The notes beneath the pieces are model-generated. The model was not told the DNA's origin, made no database searches, and was given only the letters and a program-made list of their open reading frames with translations. DNA of 55,247 nucleotides from positions 1-55,247 of the forward strand of contig JANYEL010000174.1 of NCBI GenBank assembly GCA_025363155.1, given 5' to 3'. The position numbers and the translations under genes are program-made. Shown here piece by piece: positions 36,976 through 45,287 of the stretch; position 1 is the stretch's first letter, and each line of letters opens with the position of its first letter. The DNA comes from Moraxellaceae bacterium. GTDB lineage: Bacteria > Pseudomonadota > Gammaproteobacteria > Pseudomonadales > Moraxellaceae.

Positions 36976-37629
36976 ATGAAACCGCACATCAAGTTATACA
37001 TCAAGCACCATCTTATTGCGCTCGTTACCTTCGGCACTATTGGCATAATTGGCGCAGGCATTTTTGTGTATTCGGGTATCTACAACATCGGGGCCGATGA
37101 TCATCACACTAAACCTGTCTTCACGGTACTTCAGACCTTACGCAATCAATCGATTCATTTGCGTTCAAAGGATATTGTTGTGCCGAATCTGAATGATCCA
37201 CAGTTGATTCTCAAAGGCGCGGGGCAATATGCGGCAATGTGTACCAGTTGCCATTTAACACCCGGAATGAAAGATTCTGAACTCAGGGTTGGTATGTATC
37301 CTCAACCACCAAATCTCACCCAGTTGCACCTTGATCCACAAGATGAATTCTGGGTCATCAAGCACGGCATTAAGATGAGTGCGATGCCTGCTTGGGGTGG
37401 AAGTCACGATGATGCAACGATTTGGAGCATGGTTGCGTTTATCCAAAAGCTGCCAAACATGACCCCGCAAGAATACAAAGATATGGTAGCGAAGGCACCA
37501 CCTGATGATGATATGGATATGGGTGATGACGCTCCACACAGTCATGGTGAAGATGCCCAGAAGGATGATCATGAAGCCGTGGCAATGAAAGGGATGGATA
37601 TGTCCGCTGCACACACTTCGACTCATTAA
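36976..37629 (+). CDS. Membrane-anchored c-type cytochrome with Met/His-rich tail
   Basis: This 217-residue protein has one N-terminal helix (ALVTFGTIGIIGAGIFVYSG), a periplasmic cytochrome c domain with CTSCH and a distal Met in MSAMPAW, and an acidic Met/His tail (DDMDMGDDAPHSHGE, KGMDMSAAH). Similar cytochromes accompany cop genes and may feed or take electrons from Cu oxidation. Function is inferred. It lies downstream of the copB remnant. Confidence 0.82.
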   Translation: MKPHIKLYIKHHLIALVTFGTIGIIGAGIFVYSGIYNIGADDHHTKPVFTVLQTLRNQSIHLRSKDIVVPNLNDPQLILKGAGQYAAMCTSCHLTPGMKDSELRVGMYPQPPNLTQLHLDPQDEFWVIKHGIKMSAMPAWGGSHDDATIWSMVAFIQKLPNMTPQEYKDMVAKAPPDDDMDMGDDAPHSHGEDAQKDDHEAVAMKGMDMSAAHTSTH

Positions 37630-37651
37630 AAAATATAATTTTTCATATTAG

Positions 37652-37681
37652 GTGTATGAAATTACTTATAATTTTATACAC
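37652..37681. terminator. Hairpin after the cytochrome c gene
   Basis: GTGTATGAAATT-ACTTAT-AATTTTATACAC has 12-bp arms with one G-T pair. It is AT-rich and followed 11 bases later by a short T run, so it is a plausible terminator before the next small gene. Confidence 0.5.
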
Positions 37682-37720
37682 TGATGTAACATTTTTTATT
37701 CTGGGAGCTTCTCCCTCAAC

Positions 37721-37927
37721 ATGAATATTCGCATATTATTTACAATAATATTTTTGGGATTCAGTGGTGTACTTTACGCAAATGACTCGCCCAAGAGCCC
37801 TATGTATTCTATGTCGGACAATGAACTTGGGGCTGTGAATGATCATAATGATTCAAAGGAAAATGCTAATGAGCATTTCACACATGAACATGAGGTTCAG
37901 AATAGTTTGATAAAGATATTTCTTTAG
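37721..37927 (+). CDS. Small His-rich secreted protein (MSDxELxAV family), copy 3, shortened
   Basis: This 68-residue protein has a signal peptide (MNIRILFTIIFLGFSGVLYA) very like that of the 14283 protein, then MSDNELGAVNDHNDSKE and HFTHEHEVQNSLI. It ends about 30 residues earlier than the other copies (AGAAGC after TTTCTTTAG). It may be a shortened or decaying copy. Confidence 0.6.
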   Translation: MNIRILFTIIFLGFSGVLYANDSPKSPMYSMSDNELGAVNDHNDSKENANEHFTHEHEVQNSLIKIFL

Positions 37928-38022
37928 AAGCTGAACAACAAACCTATTAGCAATAACTAATTCGCAAACTCGTTCAACTCTGATACCTTATATGAGCAAG
38001 TTAAATGTCTGGAGGACATACT

Positions 38023-38238
38023 ATGCGTTCTACTTCTGTTCACGTAATTAAATTCGATGTGAACTCACCAACTGACAAAGCCTTGCTAGAAATGCAACAA
38101 CGACTAGCTGCCAAAACCTACGTCGAAACCATGCGTCGCTGTCTTACTATTGCTGATACCGTTATGCAGACATCAAAAGAGGGTTTACTTTATGTCAAAG
38201 GTACTGATGATCAATTTCACCAATTAATCATATTGTGA
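38023..38238 (+). CDS. Small unrecognised protein, possibly ribbon-helix-helix
   Basis: This 71-residue protein starts at ATG 38023 behind CTGGAGGACATACT. A beta strand (STSVHVIKFDVNSP) and two helices (KALLEMQQRLAAKTYVETMRRC) suggest an RHH or antitoxin-like fold, but no partner toxin is seen. It is followed by a 16-bp palindrome. Confidence 0.5.
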   Translation: MRSTSVHVIKFDVNSPTDKALLEMQQRLAAKTYVETMRRCLTIADTVMQTSKEGLLYVKGTDDQFHQLIIL

Positions 38239-38261
38239 CTACTGGAGCTGTTTCAGCACAT

Positions 38262-38277
38262 TAGAGAGCTCTCTAAA
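38262..38277. promoter_or_regulatory. 16-bp perfect palindrome TTAGAGAGCTCTCTAA
   Basis: A perfect dyad without a spacer 23 bp after the small gene. It could be an operator or a recombination relic; there is no T run for termination. The rest of 38239-38357 shows no gene. Confidence 0.35.
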
Positions 38278-38357
38278 CATAAAAATGATTGTGTGGACAT
38301 ATGCGAGCATGCTCTCGGTGTATTTTTCGTCACTCTAAAATAATTTCAACTTGCCAA

Positions 38358-38632
38358 CTAGCAAAACTCATCCAACATCTGTCTCAGTTTTTTCTCACAT
38401 CCTTCATCAAATCCAATATGAGTTTGACACAATACCAAATGCTCGCGCGGTGGTGCGAACTGCCAAGCGGCATCATCGAGTGCAATCCAAGATTCATCTT
38501 CTCGTTCGGCATTTGCTAGCCAATCCAGAATTTCTCCTTCACGTCGAGAAGGTTGAAAACGACCAATTGATGGCGTGATCGGTGTAGTGCCAATAATTTT
38601 TGGAGCAATATCCTCTGAAAACAACGACCTTA
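38358..38632 (-). pseudogene. HAD-like phosphatase, C-terminal part cut off by IS21
   Basis: This continues the gene that starts at 41375. Removing 38633-41191 and one ACCTTA copy joins NRTLNQLR to SLFSEDIAPKIIG in one frame. The C-terminal part contains GTTPITPS, ILDWLANAEREDESWIALDDA and ends QMLDEFC. The second acidic motif (WIALDDA) is here, away from the first motif in the N-part, so no active enzyme is expected. Confidence 0.82.
38627..38632. repeat. Target duplication ACCTTA, left copy
   Basis: ACCTTA directly before the IS21 left end; the matching copy is at 41192-41197. Confidence 0.85.
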
Positions 38633-38772
38633 TGTAAATGACGGAGAGAAATTGATCCAGATGGCGGAGTAAAACTGAGCCACTTGAGTTATAAAAATAG
38701 CCATCTCAAGCTTAACTTTAGATGACCCTTCCAGTTATTGAGACTACCTAAATTTATAAGTAGCCACAATCC

Positions 38773-39567
38773 TTACTTCTTCCTTTTCCTTGATTCTAGT
38801 CGATAGCTTTCACCATTCATTTCCAGAATATGTGAGTGATGAGTCAGTCGATCCAGTAAAGCCCCTGTGAGCCGCTCCGAACCAAATACCGATGTCCACT
38901 CATCAAATGGCAGATTACTGGTGACTAACGTGGCACCTTGCTCATAGCGGCGGCTAAAGACCTCGAAGAGCAGTTCTGCGCCAACTGCGGTAAACGGTAC
39001 ATAGCCCAGTTCATCAATGATTAGTAGCTCGACGCGGACTAGCTGCTTCTGCAACAATCGCAGTCGCCTTTCGTCACGCGCTTCCATCAGCTCATGCACC
39101 AAGGCTGCGGCTGTGGTAAACATTACAGAGTGATTCTTCTGACAGGCCGCTAATCCTAACGCTAATGCGGTATGAGTCTTTCCCGTACCTGCATTGCCTA
39201 GTGCAATACAGGATTCCTTTCTTGCGATCCACTCACAGCGCGCCAGCTCTAGCACCATGGGTTTATTGAGACTGGGAATAGCACTGAAGTCAAAGGTATC
39301 TAGTCCTTTGACCTGTGGAAAGTGGGCCTGCTTAATTCGCCGCTCAATATTGCGTCGTTCGCGGTCGATATGCTCAAGTTCACACAGGCGCAGTAGGTAA
39401 CGCTGATAATCAATCTCACCCTGTGCACATTCAAAGGCAACTTTCTCATGTTCGCGGACAAAGGTCGGTAAGCGCAACTTTTTCAGGTGGTGGTTGAGTA
39501 GCACTTGTGGTGGAACAGTTGTGGCCAGTGAGGTCGGTTCAAGCGATGTAGAGTCAAGCGTAGACAT
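38773..39567 (-). CDS. istB: IS21 helper ATPase IstB
   Basis: This 264-residue DnaA/DnaC-like AAA+ ATPase has Walker A GNAGTGKTH and Walker B LLIIDELGYVPF, then SNLPFDEW and a sensor Arg in ERLTGALLDRL. It assembles on DNA and stimulates IstA. It overlaps the end of istA by 14 bases. The gene appears complete. Confidence 0.95.
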   Translation of the reverse strand: MSTLDSTSLEPTSLATTVPPQVLLNHHLKKLRLPTFVREHEKVAFECAQGEIDYQRYLLRLCELEHIDRERRNIERRIKQAHFPQVKGLDTFDFSAIPSLNKPMVLELARCEWIARKESCIALGNAGTGKTHTALALGLAACQKNHSVMFTTAAALVHELMEARDERRLRLLQKQLVRVELLIIDELGYVPFTAVGAELLFEVFSRRYEQGATLVTSNLPFDEWTSVFGSERLTGALLDRLTHHSHILEMNGESYRLESRKRKK

Positions 39568-41071
39568 GATGAGCCCCCTGATTCAATAACGCCATATAGC
39601 TCTGTGGATTAGTCATACTGACCATTGCTTTGGGTAGATGCGGATAGGCCAATAAATCCAAAGCAGGTGGTAAACGCCGTTCGTGCTTGGCTAAGACCAA
39701 ATGCTTCACGGCATCGTAACTAATGGTCGTGAGATTGAGAGATTCTTCAACAGCGACAGCAACTTCCTCCTCGCCAAAGTCCTCCATAAGCCTCAGCACT
39801 TGAATGTATTCACGCCGACCCGCGTTACCCAGTCGTGCTTCGAGTAGGCGACGAAGGCGTTCAAACTCTTTGGGGAGTAACCAACCTTTTAACGCTGCTG
39901 CTTGATCAAGCGCACGCGGTTTGGTCTCAAGTAGCTTCAGATAGTGCAACGGATTATAGATAAACTGGGCACGGTCATAACAGCGTGGATGAATCGCAAT
40001 GATATTGGCAGCCAGTGCAATGACGACACGATCCACAAAGCCTCGCACCCGCACCGTCTGATACGCATGTTCAGTCGGTACCGAGTAATCATTACAACGG
40101 TAGCGCACCAGCGATTGTGAGCTGACTTTGGTGGAGACTTCTTCGCAGGCATCAAAGGGAACGTTCGGCAGTGATAAACAACTGGCTAGATCATCTTGCA
40201 TACGCTGCTGGATGTTCTGGTAATAGCCACGCAGTAACTTCGACAGGCGCTTATCACAGCCTACTTGCAATTGAACATTCAGTTCATCCAGCGATGATAC
40301 GCGTGGCATGGGCACCATGAAGTTACGACGTGCATAACCCACAATACCTTCAACCTTGCCTTTGTCGTTGCCCCGTGCGGGACGACCAAACCGAGTGTCA
40401 AACAGATAGTGACTTTGTAGTCGGCTAAAGGCCTGCGTTAGTGTGCGCTGTTTGGTTCGTCTGTCGATGCTGGCAACGAGTCGCTTACTGTTGTCGTAGA
40501 GCATTGTGCGGGGCACAGCGCCAATATGAGCGAATGCGCTGACATGTCCATCTAGCCATGCTTCTGTCGTCTCTGAGGGATAAGCCTTTACAAACATGGC
40601 GTCCGAATAAGGCATGGACAAGCAGAAATAGTGGATTCTGGTTTTAACACCACACAGCAGAATATCAGTTTCACCAAAGTCTGCCTGACCATGACCTGGT
40701 GGATGAGTGAGCTTGATAAAGACTTCCTGTCCATGTAGTTGCTGTTTGGCGACATACTGGCGAACGATGGTGTAGCCACCATCAAAATCATGTTCACCGC
40801 GCAGACGTTCTAAAATACGCTGCGCGGTGTGACGCTGCTTCTTCATGACAGTTTTATCAGACTCAAGAATCTGATCGATGATGGCGGTGTAAGGGCCTAG
40901 CTTCGGGGAAACTGGCGGCTCTTTGCGTTGATAACCTGAGGGTAAAGAATGCTTGAGCATTTTGGCGACGGTATTGCGTGCAAGTCCGTAATGAATTGCA
41001 GCTTCGCGTTGGCTCATGCCTTCAATAAGCACAGAGCGTCTGACTTTTGCATAAAGTTCCACTGTATACAT
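39554..41071 (-). CDS. istA: IS21 transposase IstA
   Basis: This 505-residue DDE transposase has an N-terminal helix-turn-helix (SQREAAIHYGLARNTVAKML) and a catalytic core with Asp in GQADFGETD, Asp in TMLYDNSKR and Glu in KGKVEGIVGYARRN. It cuts and pastes the element with IstB. The frame is uninterrupted, so the IS may still be active. Confidence 0.95.
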   Translation of the reverse strand: MYTVELYAKVRRSVLIEGMSQREAAIHYGLARNTVAKMLKHSLPSGYQRKEPPVSPKLGPYTAIIDQILESDKTVMKKQRHTAQRILERLRGEHDFDGGYTIVRQYVAKQQLHGQEVFIKLTHPPGHGQADFGETDILLCGVKTRIHYFCLSMPYSDAMFVKAYPSETTEAWLDGHVSAFAHIGAVPRTMLYDNSKRLVASIDRRTKQRTLTQAFSRLQSHYLFDTRFGRPARGNDKGKVEGIVGYARRNFMVPMPRVSSLDELNVQLQVGCDKRLSKLLRGYYQNIQQRMQDDLASCLSLPNVPFDACEEVSTKVSSQSLVRYRCNDYSVPTEHAYQTVRVRGFVDRVVIALAANIIAIHPRCYDRAQFIYNPLHYLKLLETKPRALDQAAALKGWLLPKEFERLRRLLEARLGNAGRREYIQVLRLMEDFGEEEVAVAVEESLNLTTISYDAVKHLVLAKHERRLPPALDLLAYPHLPKAMVSMTNPQSYMALLNQGAHHVYA

Positions 41072-41191
41072 CCTTATTGCTTCCTTACCCGCGAGATAGG
41101 GAAAGGATAGCGTCTACAGTGGCTCAATTTTACTCCGCTATTTTTAGCAGATTACCGCGCTAACTGGCTCAGTATTACTCCGCCATTTACA

Positions 41192-41197
41192 ACCTTA
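41192..41197. repeat. Target duplication ACCTTA, right copy
   Basis: ACCTTA directly after the IS21 right end, identical to 38627-38632. Confidence 0.85.
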
Positions 41198-41375
41198 ATT
41201 GATTTAGTGTACGGTTTTCTCGCCATGTAGAACTGATGACAATTTCGATATTCGGATAATCACGTACAATGTTTTCAAATCGAGGTAAATGACAAAAAGC
41301 TAAATCACCTAATGGTTCAAAAGGGTTCTGAGGGTGTAGTACGCCATCGAAATCAAGAAAGATCAGCATTGTCAT
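41192..41375 (-). pseudogene. HAD-like phosphatase, N-terminal part interrupted by IS21
   Basis: The gene starts at 41375 with MTMLIFLDFDGVLHP, the DxD motif I of HAD phosphatases. It runs through VISSTWRENRTLNQLR to the ACCTTA duplication, then enters the IS. It overlaps the metallophosphoesterase end by 23 bases. The remainder lies at 38358-38632. The intact protein would have been about 150 residues. Confidence 0.85.
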
Positions 41376-42153
41376 CCACCATAATCACTTTGCCCCAATC
41401 AAAATGAGTACTACTCAATTCTTCAGGATACCCCCGTGGATTAGCCATCACACGAGTACCGTCTTGGACATAGTCTGTGAATTGATGAGTATGACCATGA
41501 AACCAATAGGATGGCGACCAAGGTTGTCCAAACAAAGAGGACAGGTCACTGGCAAATGATGCATTAAGTCTGGAATTAGCATACTGTGGTGATATTGAAC
41601 GTGGATGTGGTGCATGATGCGTTACTACAATAGCAGTCATGCCGTCTTGTTTTGCTTGTTTGAGTTGTTCTTCCAACCATTGGCATTGTGTCACATGCCA
41701 AAGACGAGTTTGTTCTGGTGTGATTGATCGCTCTTGCCATCTGATTGCACGATAATCCGCCATGGATTGCCAAGCATGCCACTGACTTAAAGATCGCGTG
41801 CCATCACCATCTAAATCAAACGAAGTCCACAAAGTGGTTCCAAGAATACGGTATTGCCCCACATCAAAATGATCCATTTGCATAAAATGGACCCAAGGGT
41901 GATCATCTACAGTTTGCTTCAATGTGACATCAAACTGAGTTCCATCTTCACGGTAATACTCATGGTTTCCAGCTAGATAAACAATCGGCTTTTGTAAACG
42001 ATCTGCTTGTGTTTTCGCCCAGTTAATTCCCAGTAAACCTTCGCTAATATCACCCGCTAAGATGATCAGATCAGCCTCTGTCTCAGGAATGTCAGGTTGA
42101 TCTTCATGGATGTCCAAATGAAGATCACTGAGCAGTTGAATACAAAGTGGCAT
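41353..42153 (-). CDS. Calcineurin-like metallophosphoesterase
   Basis: This 266-residue cytoplasmic protein has all motifs of the family: SDLHLDIH, LAGDIS, YLAGNHEYY, VVTHHAPH and FHGHTH, binding two metal ions. Substrate unknown. Its last codons overlap the start of the HAD gene, so the two formed an operon. Its start is 44 bp from the Tn7-like right-end region. Confidence 0.88.
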   Translation of the reverse strand: MPLCIQLLSDLHLDIHEDQPDIPETEADLIILAGDISEGLLGINWAKTQADRLQKPIVYLAGNHEYYREDGTQFDVTLKQTVDDHPWVHFMQMDHFDVGQYRILGTTLWTSFDLDGDGTRSLSQWHAWQSMADYRAIRWQERSITPEQTRLWHVTQCQWLEEQLKQAKQDGMTAIVVTHHAPHPRSISPQYANSRLNASFASDLSSLFGQPWSPSYWFHGHTHQFTDYVQDGTRVMANPRGYPEELSSTHFDWGKVIMVDDNADLS

Positions 42154-42307
42154 TAGGCAAAATCCAGTGCAAATTATCCATAATATTAGCTGGAATTGTG
42201 TCCATAGGTCACGGACAAAACCTATTAATTAGTACAAGTGTCGATAGAAACTTTAAGCTATTCTCATCCGAGATAATTTATACTTAAATATTGTTAAATA
42301 ACAAATA

Positions 42308-42329
42308 AGTATGATTGTTTATTTTAATA
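42308..42329 (+). promoter_or_regulatory. TnsB-type binding repeat 1
   Basis: GTATGATTGTTTATTTTAAT matches the core of repeats 2 and 3 except for three bases. Confidence 0.6.
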
Positions 42330-42362
42330 ATTATTCTTTAAATTCAACTTAAGACAAGAATT

Positions 42363-42384
42363 AGTATGATACTTTATTTTAAAC
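42363..42384 (+). promoter_or_regulatory. TnsB-type binding repeat 2
   Basis: AGTATGATACTTTATTTT plus AAAC, identical over 22 bases to repeat 3, 68 bp apart. Ends with TTTTAAAC like Tn7 repeats ending CTTAAACTG. Confidence 0.7.
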
Positions 42385-42430
42385 ACCATATTGTTTAATA
42401 CATAATAATCAGCAACTTAACATTTTTAAA

Positions 42431-42452
42431 AGTATGATACTTTATTTTAAAC
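42431..42452 (+). promoter_or_regulatory. TnsB-type binding repeat 3, covering the tnsA start codon
   Basis: The same 22 bases as repeat 2. The tnsA ATG is at bases 4-6 of the repeat, so TnsB binding here would cover tnsA initiation. Confidence 0.7.
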
Positions 42453-43219
42453 TGACATCAGGTCACGATTCTGATTATAAGCCTTGGCTGACAGTCAGAG
42501 ATCTTGGGTCGGAAGGTCGGTCACATCGAATCTTTGGTCATAAATCCCAACGAACACATCATCTCTTGTCTGATTTGGAGCTTGCAGTCTTTTTGATGCT
42601 TGAATGGCATTCCGATACACTCGACATTAGAGAGCAATTTCCCCTTCAACTAACAGATACGATGGAGTTAGCACAAGAAGCTGGAATCATTCATCCATCA
42701 ATGAATGGGGTAAAACAAATCATGACTTCAGACTTCCTAGTGAATAGCAAAGATCCTGCTAGACCTAAATTTGCACTGCAAGCAAAATATGCGAGCGCGT
42801 TGGAAGACCCTCGAACTATTGAGAAACTAGAACTTGAGCGACGTTATTGGCAGCACAAGAATATCCCGTGGATGATTATTACAGAGCAAGATATTCCCAA
42901 AGTCGTTTCTCAAAATATTAACTGGTTATACCCTGCACAACGGGAAGAGTTAAATGAAAATATCATTTCTGATCGAATCAAATTTTATACTTATCACTTT
43001 AAGCAGTCGCCAGAGCAATCAATCATCGAAATTGCTAAAAAACTAGATATGTCGTATGAGCTTCCTCAAGGACAATCCTTACTCGAAATCAGACAACTTC
43101 TGGCAAAACGTATACTTACCTTTGATATATTAAAGCCTTGCCTCAAACTCAAAGCATCTGATCTAACTATTGGCAATCTCTCCATATTTATGGAGGTTCT
43201 CCATGTTTCAAATCAATGA
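42434..43219 (+). CDS. tnsA: Tn7-like endonuclease TnsA
   Basis: This 261-residue restriction-type endonuclease cuts the 5' ends of the transposon. The three catalytic residues fit Tn7 TnsA: Glu in FLMLEWHS, Asp in MTSDFLVNSKD and Lys in FALQAKY. SHRIFGHKSQRTHHLLSDLE and KLELERRYWQHKNIPW are strongly TnsA-like. The protein is slightly shorter than Tn7 TnsA at the N-terminus. It overlaps tnsB by 17 bases. Confidence 0.93.
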   Translation: MILYFKLTSGHDSDYKPWLTVRDLGSEGRSHRIFGHKSQRTHHLLSDLELAVFLMLEWHSDTLDIREQFPLQLTDTMELAQEAGIIHPSMNGVKQIMTSDFLVNSKDPARPKFALQAKYASALEDPRTIEKLELERRYWQHKNIPWMIITEQDIPKVVSQNINWLYPAQREELNENIISDRIKFYTYHFKQSPEQSIIEIAKKLDMSYELPQGQSLLEIRQLLAKRILTFDILKPCLKLKASDLTIGNLSIFMEVLHVSNQ

Positions 43220-45287
43220 GGTTTTAAAGCAAGAAGATCAAACTTACCGAATCCTTGCCGTATTACCTAACGAGATTATTTGGATTCAACTTAATGATGA
43301 TTCTGCCTTCCCTTCGATTATAGAAAAATCAGAATGCATTATTGCCGTTGAAAACGAAACTCTCGTACATGTAGAAGACCCCTACTTACACATTTCATTT
43401 TTGACACCCGAACAGGGTTCTTCAATGCAAATTAAGCGTGATGAAAACTACGAGCTCATTAAACCTCTTGTACTTAACCCTCTCTTTTATATACCAAAGA
43501 AACGCTCTGAAATAATCAGTCAGATTATCCAAAATCAGGGCTCAACCAAGCAAACACTGTATCGATTAGCGCGGCGCTACTGGCAGCGCGGACAAACGCC
43601 GAATAGCCTTATTCCTGATTACATCAATTCAGGTGCTAAAGGCAGCATACGATCCACCTCTGGTAAAAAAATTGGCAGACCTAGACAATACGCTTCAGGT
43701 GTAGGTACTACCGTTAATGAACATACATCCAAGCTATTTAGCATCGTTATTAATAAATACCTACTCACTGAAAAAAAGCTGTCATTCCTGTATGTACATC
43801 GAAAATTCCAAGAAATGTATAAGACGTTCTATCCTGAAACTCCAGAATCTGAAATTCCGACAACGTGGCAGCTCAAACATTTTTATAATCGCGAATATGG
43901 TCAGATAGAACGCATTCAAAAACGCTATAGCAAGATTGAATACAACAAAGACATTAAACCACTCAGATCAACAGCTAACACTCAAGCACTTGGCCCTGGT
44001 TCTCGCTTTGAAATTGATGCAACTATTGCAGATATTTATTTAGTCTCGGATAGTGATCGGCATAATATTGTTGGTCGTCCAATTATTTACTTTGTGATTG
44101 ATGTTTTCAGCCGTATGGTTGCGGGCATTTATATTGGTTTTGAGAATCCATCCTATGTCGCTGCAATGCAGGCATTAGGTATAGCGATGACCGATAAAGT
44201 TGAATATTGCAAACAATTTGGAATAGAAATTCGCCATGAAGACTGGCCGATTACTGGCTTACCCGATGCAATTTTGGCTGATCGCGGCGAATTACTAGGT
44301 CATCAAATAGAAGCCTTAGAACGAAATTTCTCCGTGCGTATTGAAAATACGCCGCCCTATCGTGGAGATGCAAAAGGAATTGTTGAACGTTGTTTTAATA
44401 CCTTCCAAGCAGAGTTCAAACCATTTGCCCCCGGTGTCGTTCAAGGCGTCAAAGAAAAAAAGCGCGGCGGAAATGATTATCGCTTGGATGCCAAACTAAC
44501 TATTCACGACTTTACTGAGATTATTCTAAGTTCCGTAATCTATCGAAATTGCTTTCATGTCTTAACTAAATATGACCGCGACATTGATATGCCCCTTGAT
44601 CTCCCAATGACGCCATTATCATTATGGAATTGGGGACTACAGCATCGGTCTGGTCTCCTTCGATCAGCTCCCGTAGATGCTCTGAAAATGAGTCTACTGC
44701 CCCGTACTAAAGCAACTCTTTCAGATTTAGGTATTTGTATTTTTGGTATCTATTATTCCTCACCAGAAATTATTAAACAGGGTTGGCTGCATCGCGCGAA
44801 AGAAACTAAACGCCCTGACTCTTTTGAGGTCGCATATGATCCGAGGAGTGCTGATAATATTTATTTATTCCCAAATAAAAACAGCATGGAACATTGGGTC
44901 TGTAAACTCACTGAAAAATCGCGTGAATTTATTGGCTGCTCATTTTGGGATGTATGGCAGATCCAAGCAGAACAAAAATTAACTATTTCTAAAAACAAAA
45001 TGCTGGCAGATCCGAACCGCCGTGAACTTGAAGCACTGATCGAGAAAAAAATAAAGGCTGCTGTGAGCCTCGCTCCAGATTTCAACGAAGATTCTAATGC
45101 CAAGCGAATTGCAGCAATACGCAAAAATAGACAGCTATCCAGAGAACAGGAACGAGATAAACCCTTTCTCTCACCTCAAAAGCAGCAAACTTCTAAACTA
45201 GCTGAAATTATTCCGATGCCAAAATCTCCAGAGGACTATAAGTTCCCTGATTTCGTTGATGAATTATTTGATGGGGATGACTCATGA
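43203..45287 (+). CDS. tnsB: Tn7-like DDE transposase TnsB
   Basis: This 694-residue transposase cuts the 3' ends and joins them to target. The catalytic acids are Asp in RFEIDATIAD, Asp in AILADRGELL and Glu in KGIVERCFN. Helix-turn-helix parts lie in the N-terminal third (QNQGSTKQTLYRLARRYWQRG). The start at 43203 follows TGGAGGTTCTCC inside tnsA. The stop overlaps the tnsC ATG. Confidence 0.94.
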   Translation: MFQINEVLKQEDQTYRILAVLPNEIIWIQLNDDSAFPSIIEKSECIIAVENETLVHVEDPYLHISFLTPEQGSSMQIKRDENYELIKPLVLNPLFYIPKKRSEIISQIIQNQGSTKQTLYRLARRYWQRGQTPNSLIPDYINSGAKGSIRSTSGKKIGRPRQYASGVGTTVNEHTSKLFSIVINKYLLTEKKLSFLYVHRKFQEMYKTFYPETPESEIPTTWQLKHFYNREYGQIERIQKRYSKIEYNKDIKPLRSTANTQALGPGSRFEIDATIADIYLVSDSDRHNIVGRPIIYFVIDVFSRMVAGIYIGFENPSYVAAMQALGIAMTDKVEYCKQFGIEIRHEDWPITGLPDAILADRGELLGHQIEALERNFSVRIENTPPYRGDAKGIVERCFNTFQAEFKPFAPGVVQGVKEKKRGGNDYRLDAKLTIHDFTEIILSSVIYRNCFHVLTKYDRDIDMPLDLPMTPLSLWNWGLQHRSGLLRSAPVDALKMSLLPRTKATLSDLGICIFGIYYSSPEIIKQGWLHRAKETKRPDSFEVAYDPRSADNIYLFPNKNSMEHWVCKLTEKSREFIGCSFWDVWQIQAEQKLTISKNKMLADPNRRELEALIEKKIKAAVSLAPDFNEDSNAKRIAAIRKNRQLSREQERDKPFLSPQKQQTSKLAEIIPMPKSPEDYKFPDFVDELFDGDDS

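Larger units (their letters stand above)
38633..41191 (-). mobile_element. IS21-family insertion sequence, complete
   Basis: The 2559-bp element has ends TGTAAATGACGGAG at left and the complement of TGTAAATGGCGGAG at right. It carries a second inner set (TGGCGGAGTAAAACTGAGCC at 38662 on the left, TAGCGGAGTAAAATTGAGCC ending about 41140 on the right), the multiple repeat pattern of IS21. It encodes istA and istB and is flanked by ACCTTA on both sides. Inserted in the HAD gene. Confidence 0.92.
42197..42452 (+). mobile_element. Right-end region of the Tn7-like transposon
   Basis: In the gap between the metallophosphoesterase and tnsA there are three near-identical TnsB-type sites (42308, 42363, 42431) and a possible weaker one at 42240 (TGTCGATAGAAACTTTAAGC). 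The tip is probably TGTGTCC at 42197 or one of the TGT sequences just after, since Tn7 ends start TGT and GGACAAAA follows as in Tn7R. The exact tip, target duplication and partner left end are not established. Confidence 0.6.

Noticed and set aside
36802..36987. 61-codon minus-strand frame after cusF copy 2
   Set aside because: The plus strand carries a CopB-like tail here, which explains the open antisense frame.
38023..38238. Toxin-antitoxin pair
   Set aside because: The small RHH-like gene has no adjacent toxin candidate; the neighbouring frame is the disrupted HAD gene.
38270..38350. Transposon left end with inverted TnsB-type sites (CTCTAAACATAAAAATGAT and CTCTAAAATAATTTCA)
   Set aside because: Only weak similarity to the right-end repeats, no terminal ACA with duplication; not strong enough to call.
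38662..41185. IS21 ends at TGGCGGAGTA on both sides
   Set aside because: These give no target duplication; extending to TGTAAATG on both sides yields ACCTTA duplications and restores the HAD frame.
42154..42196. Left-right junction of a circular transposon directly before the right end
   Set aside because: Only about 44 bp lie between the metallophosphoesterase start and the tip, too little for a left end with several TnsB sites.
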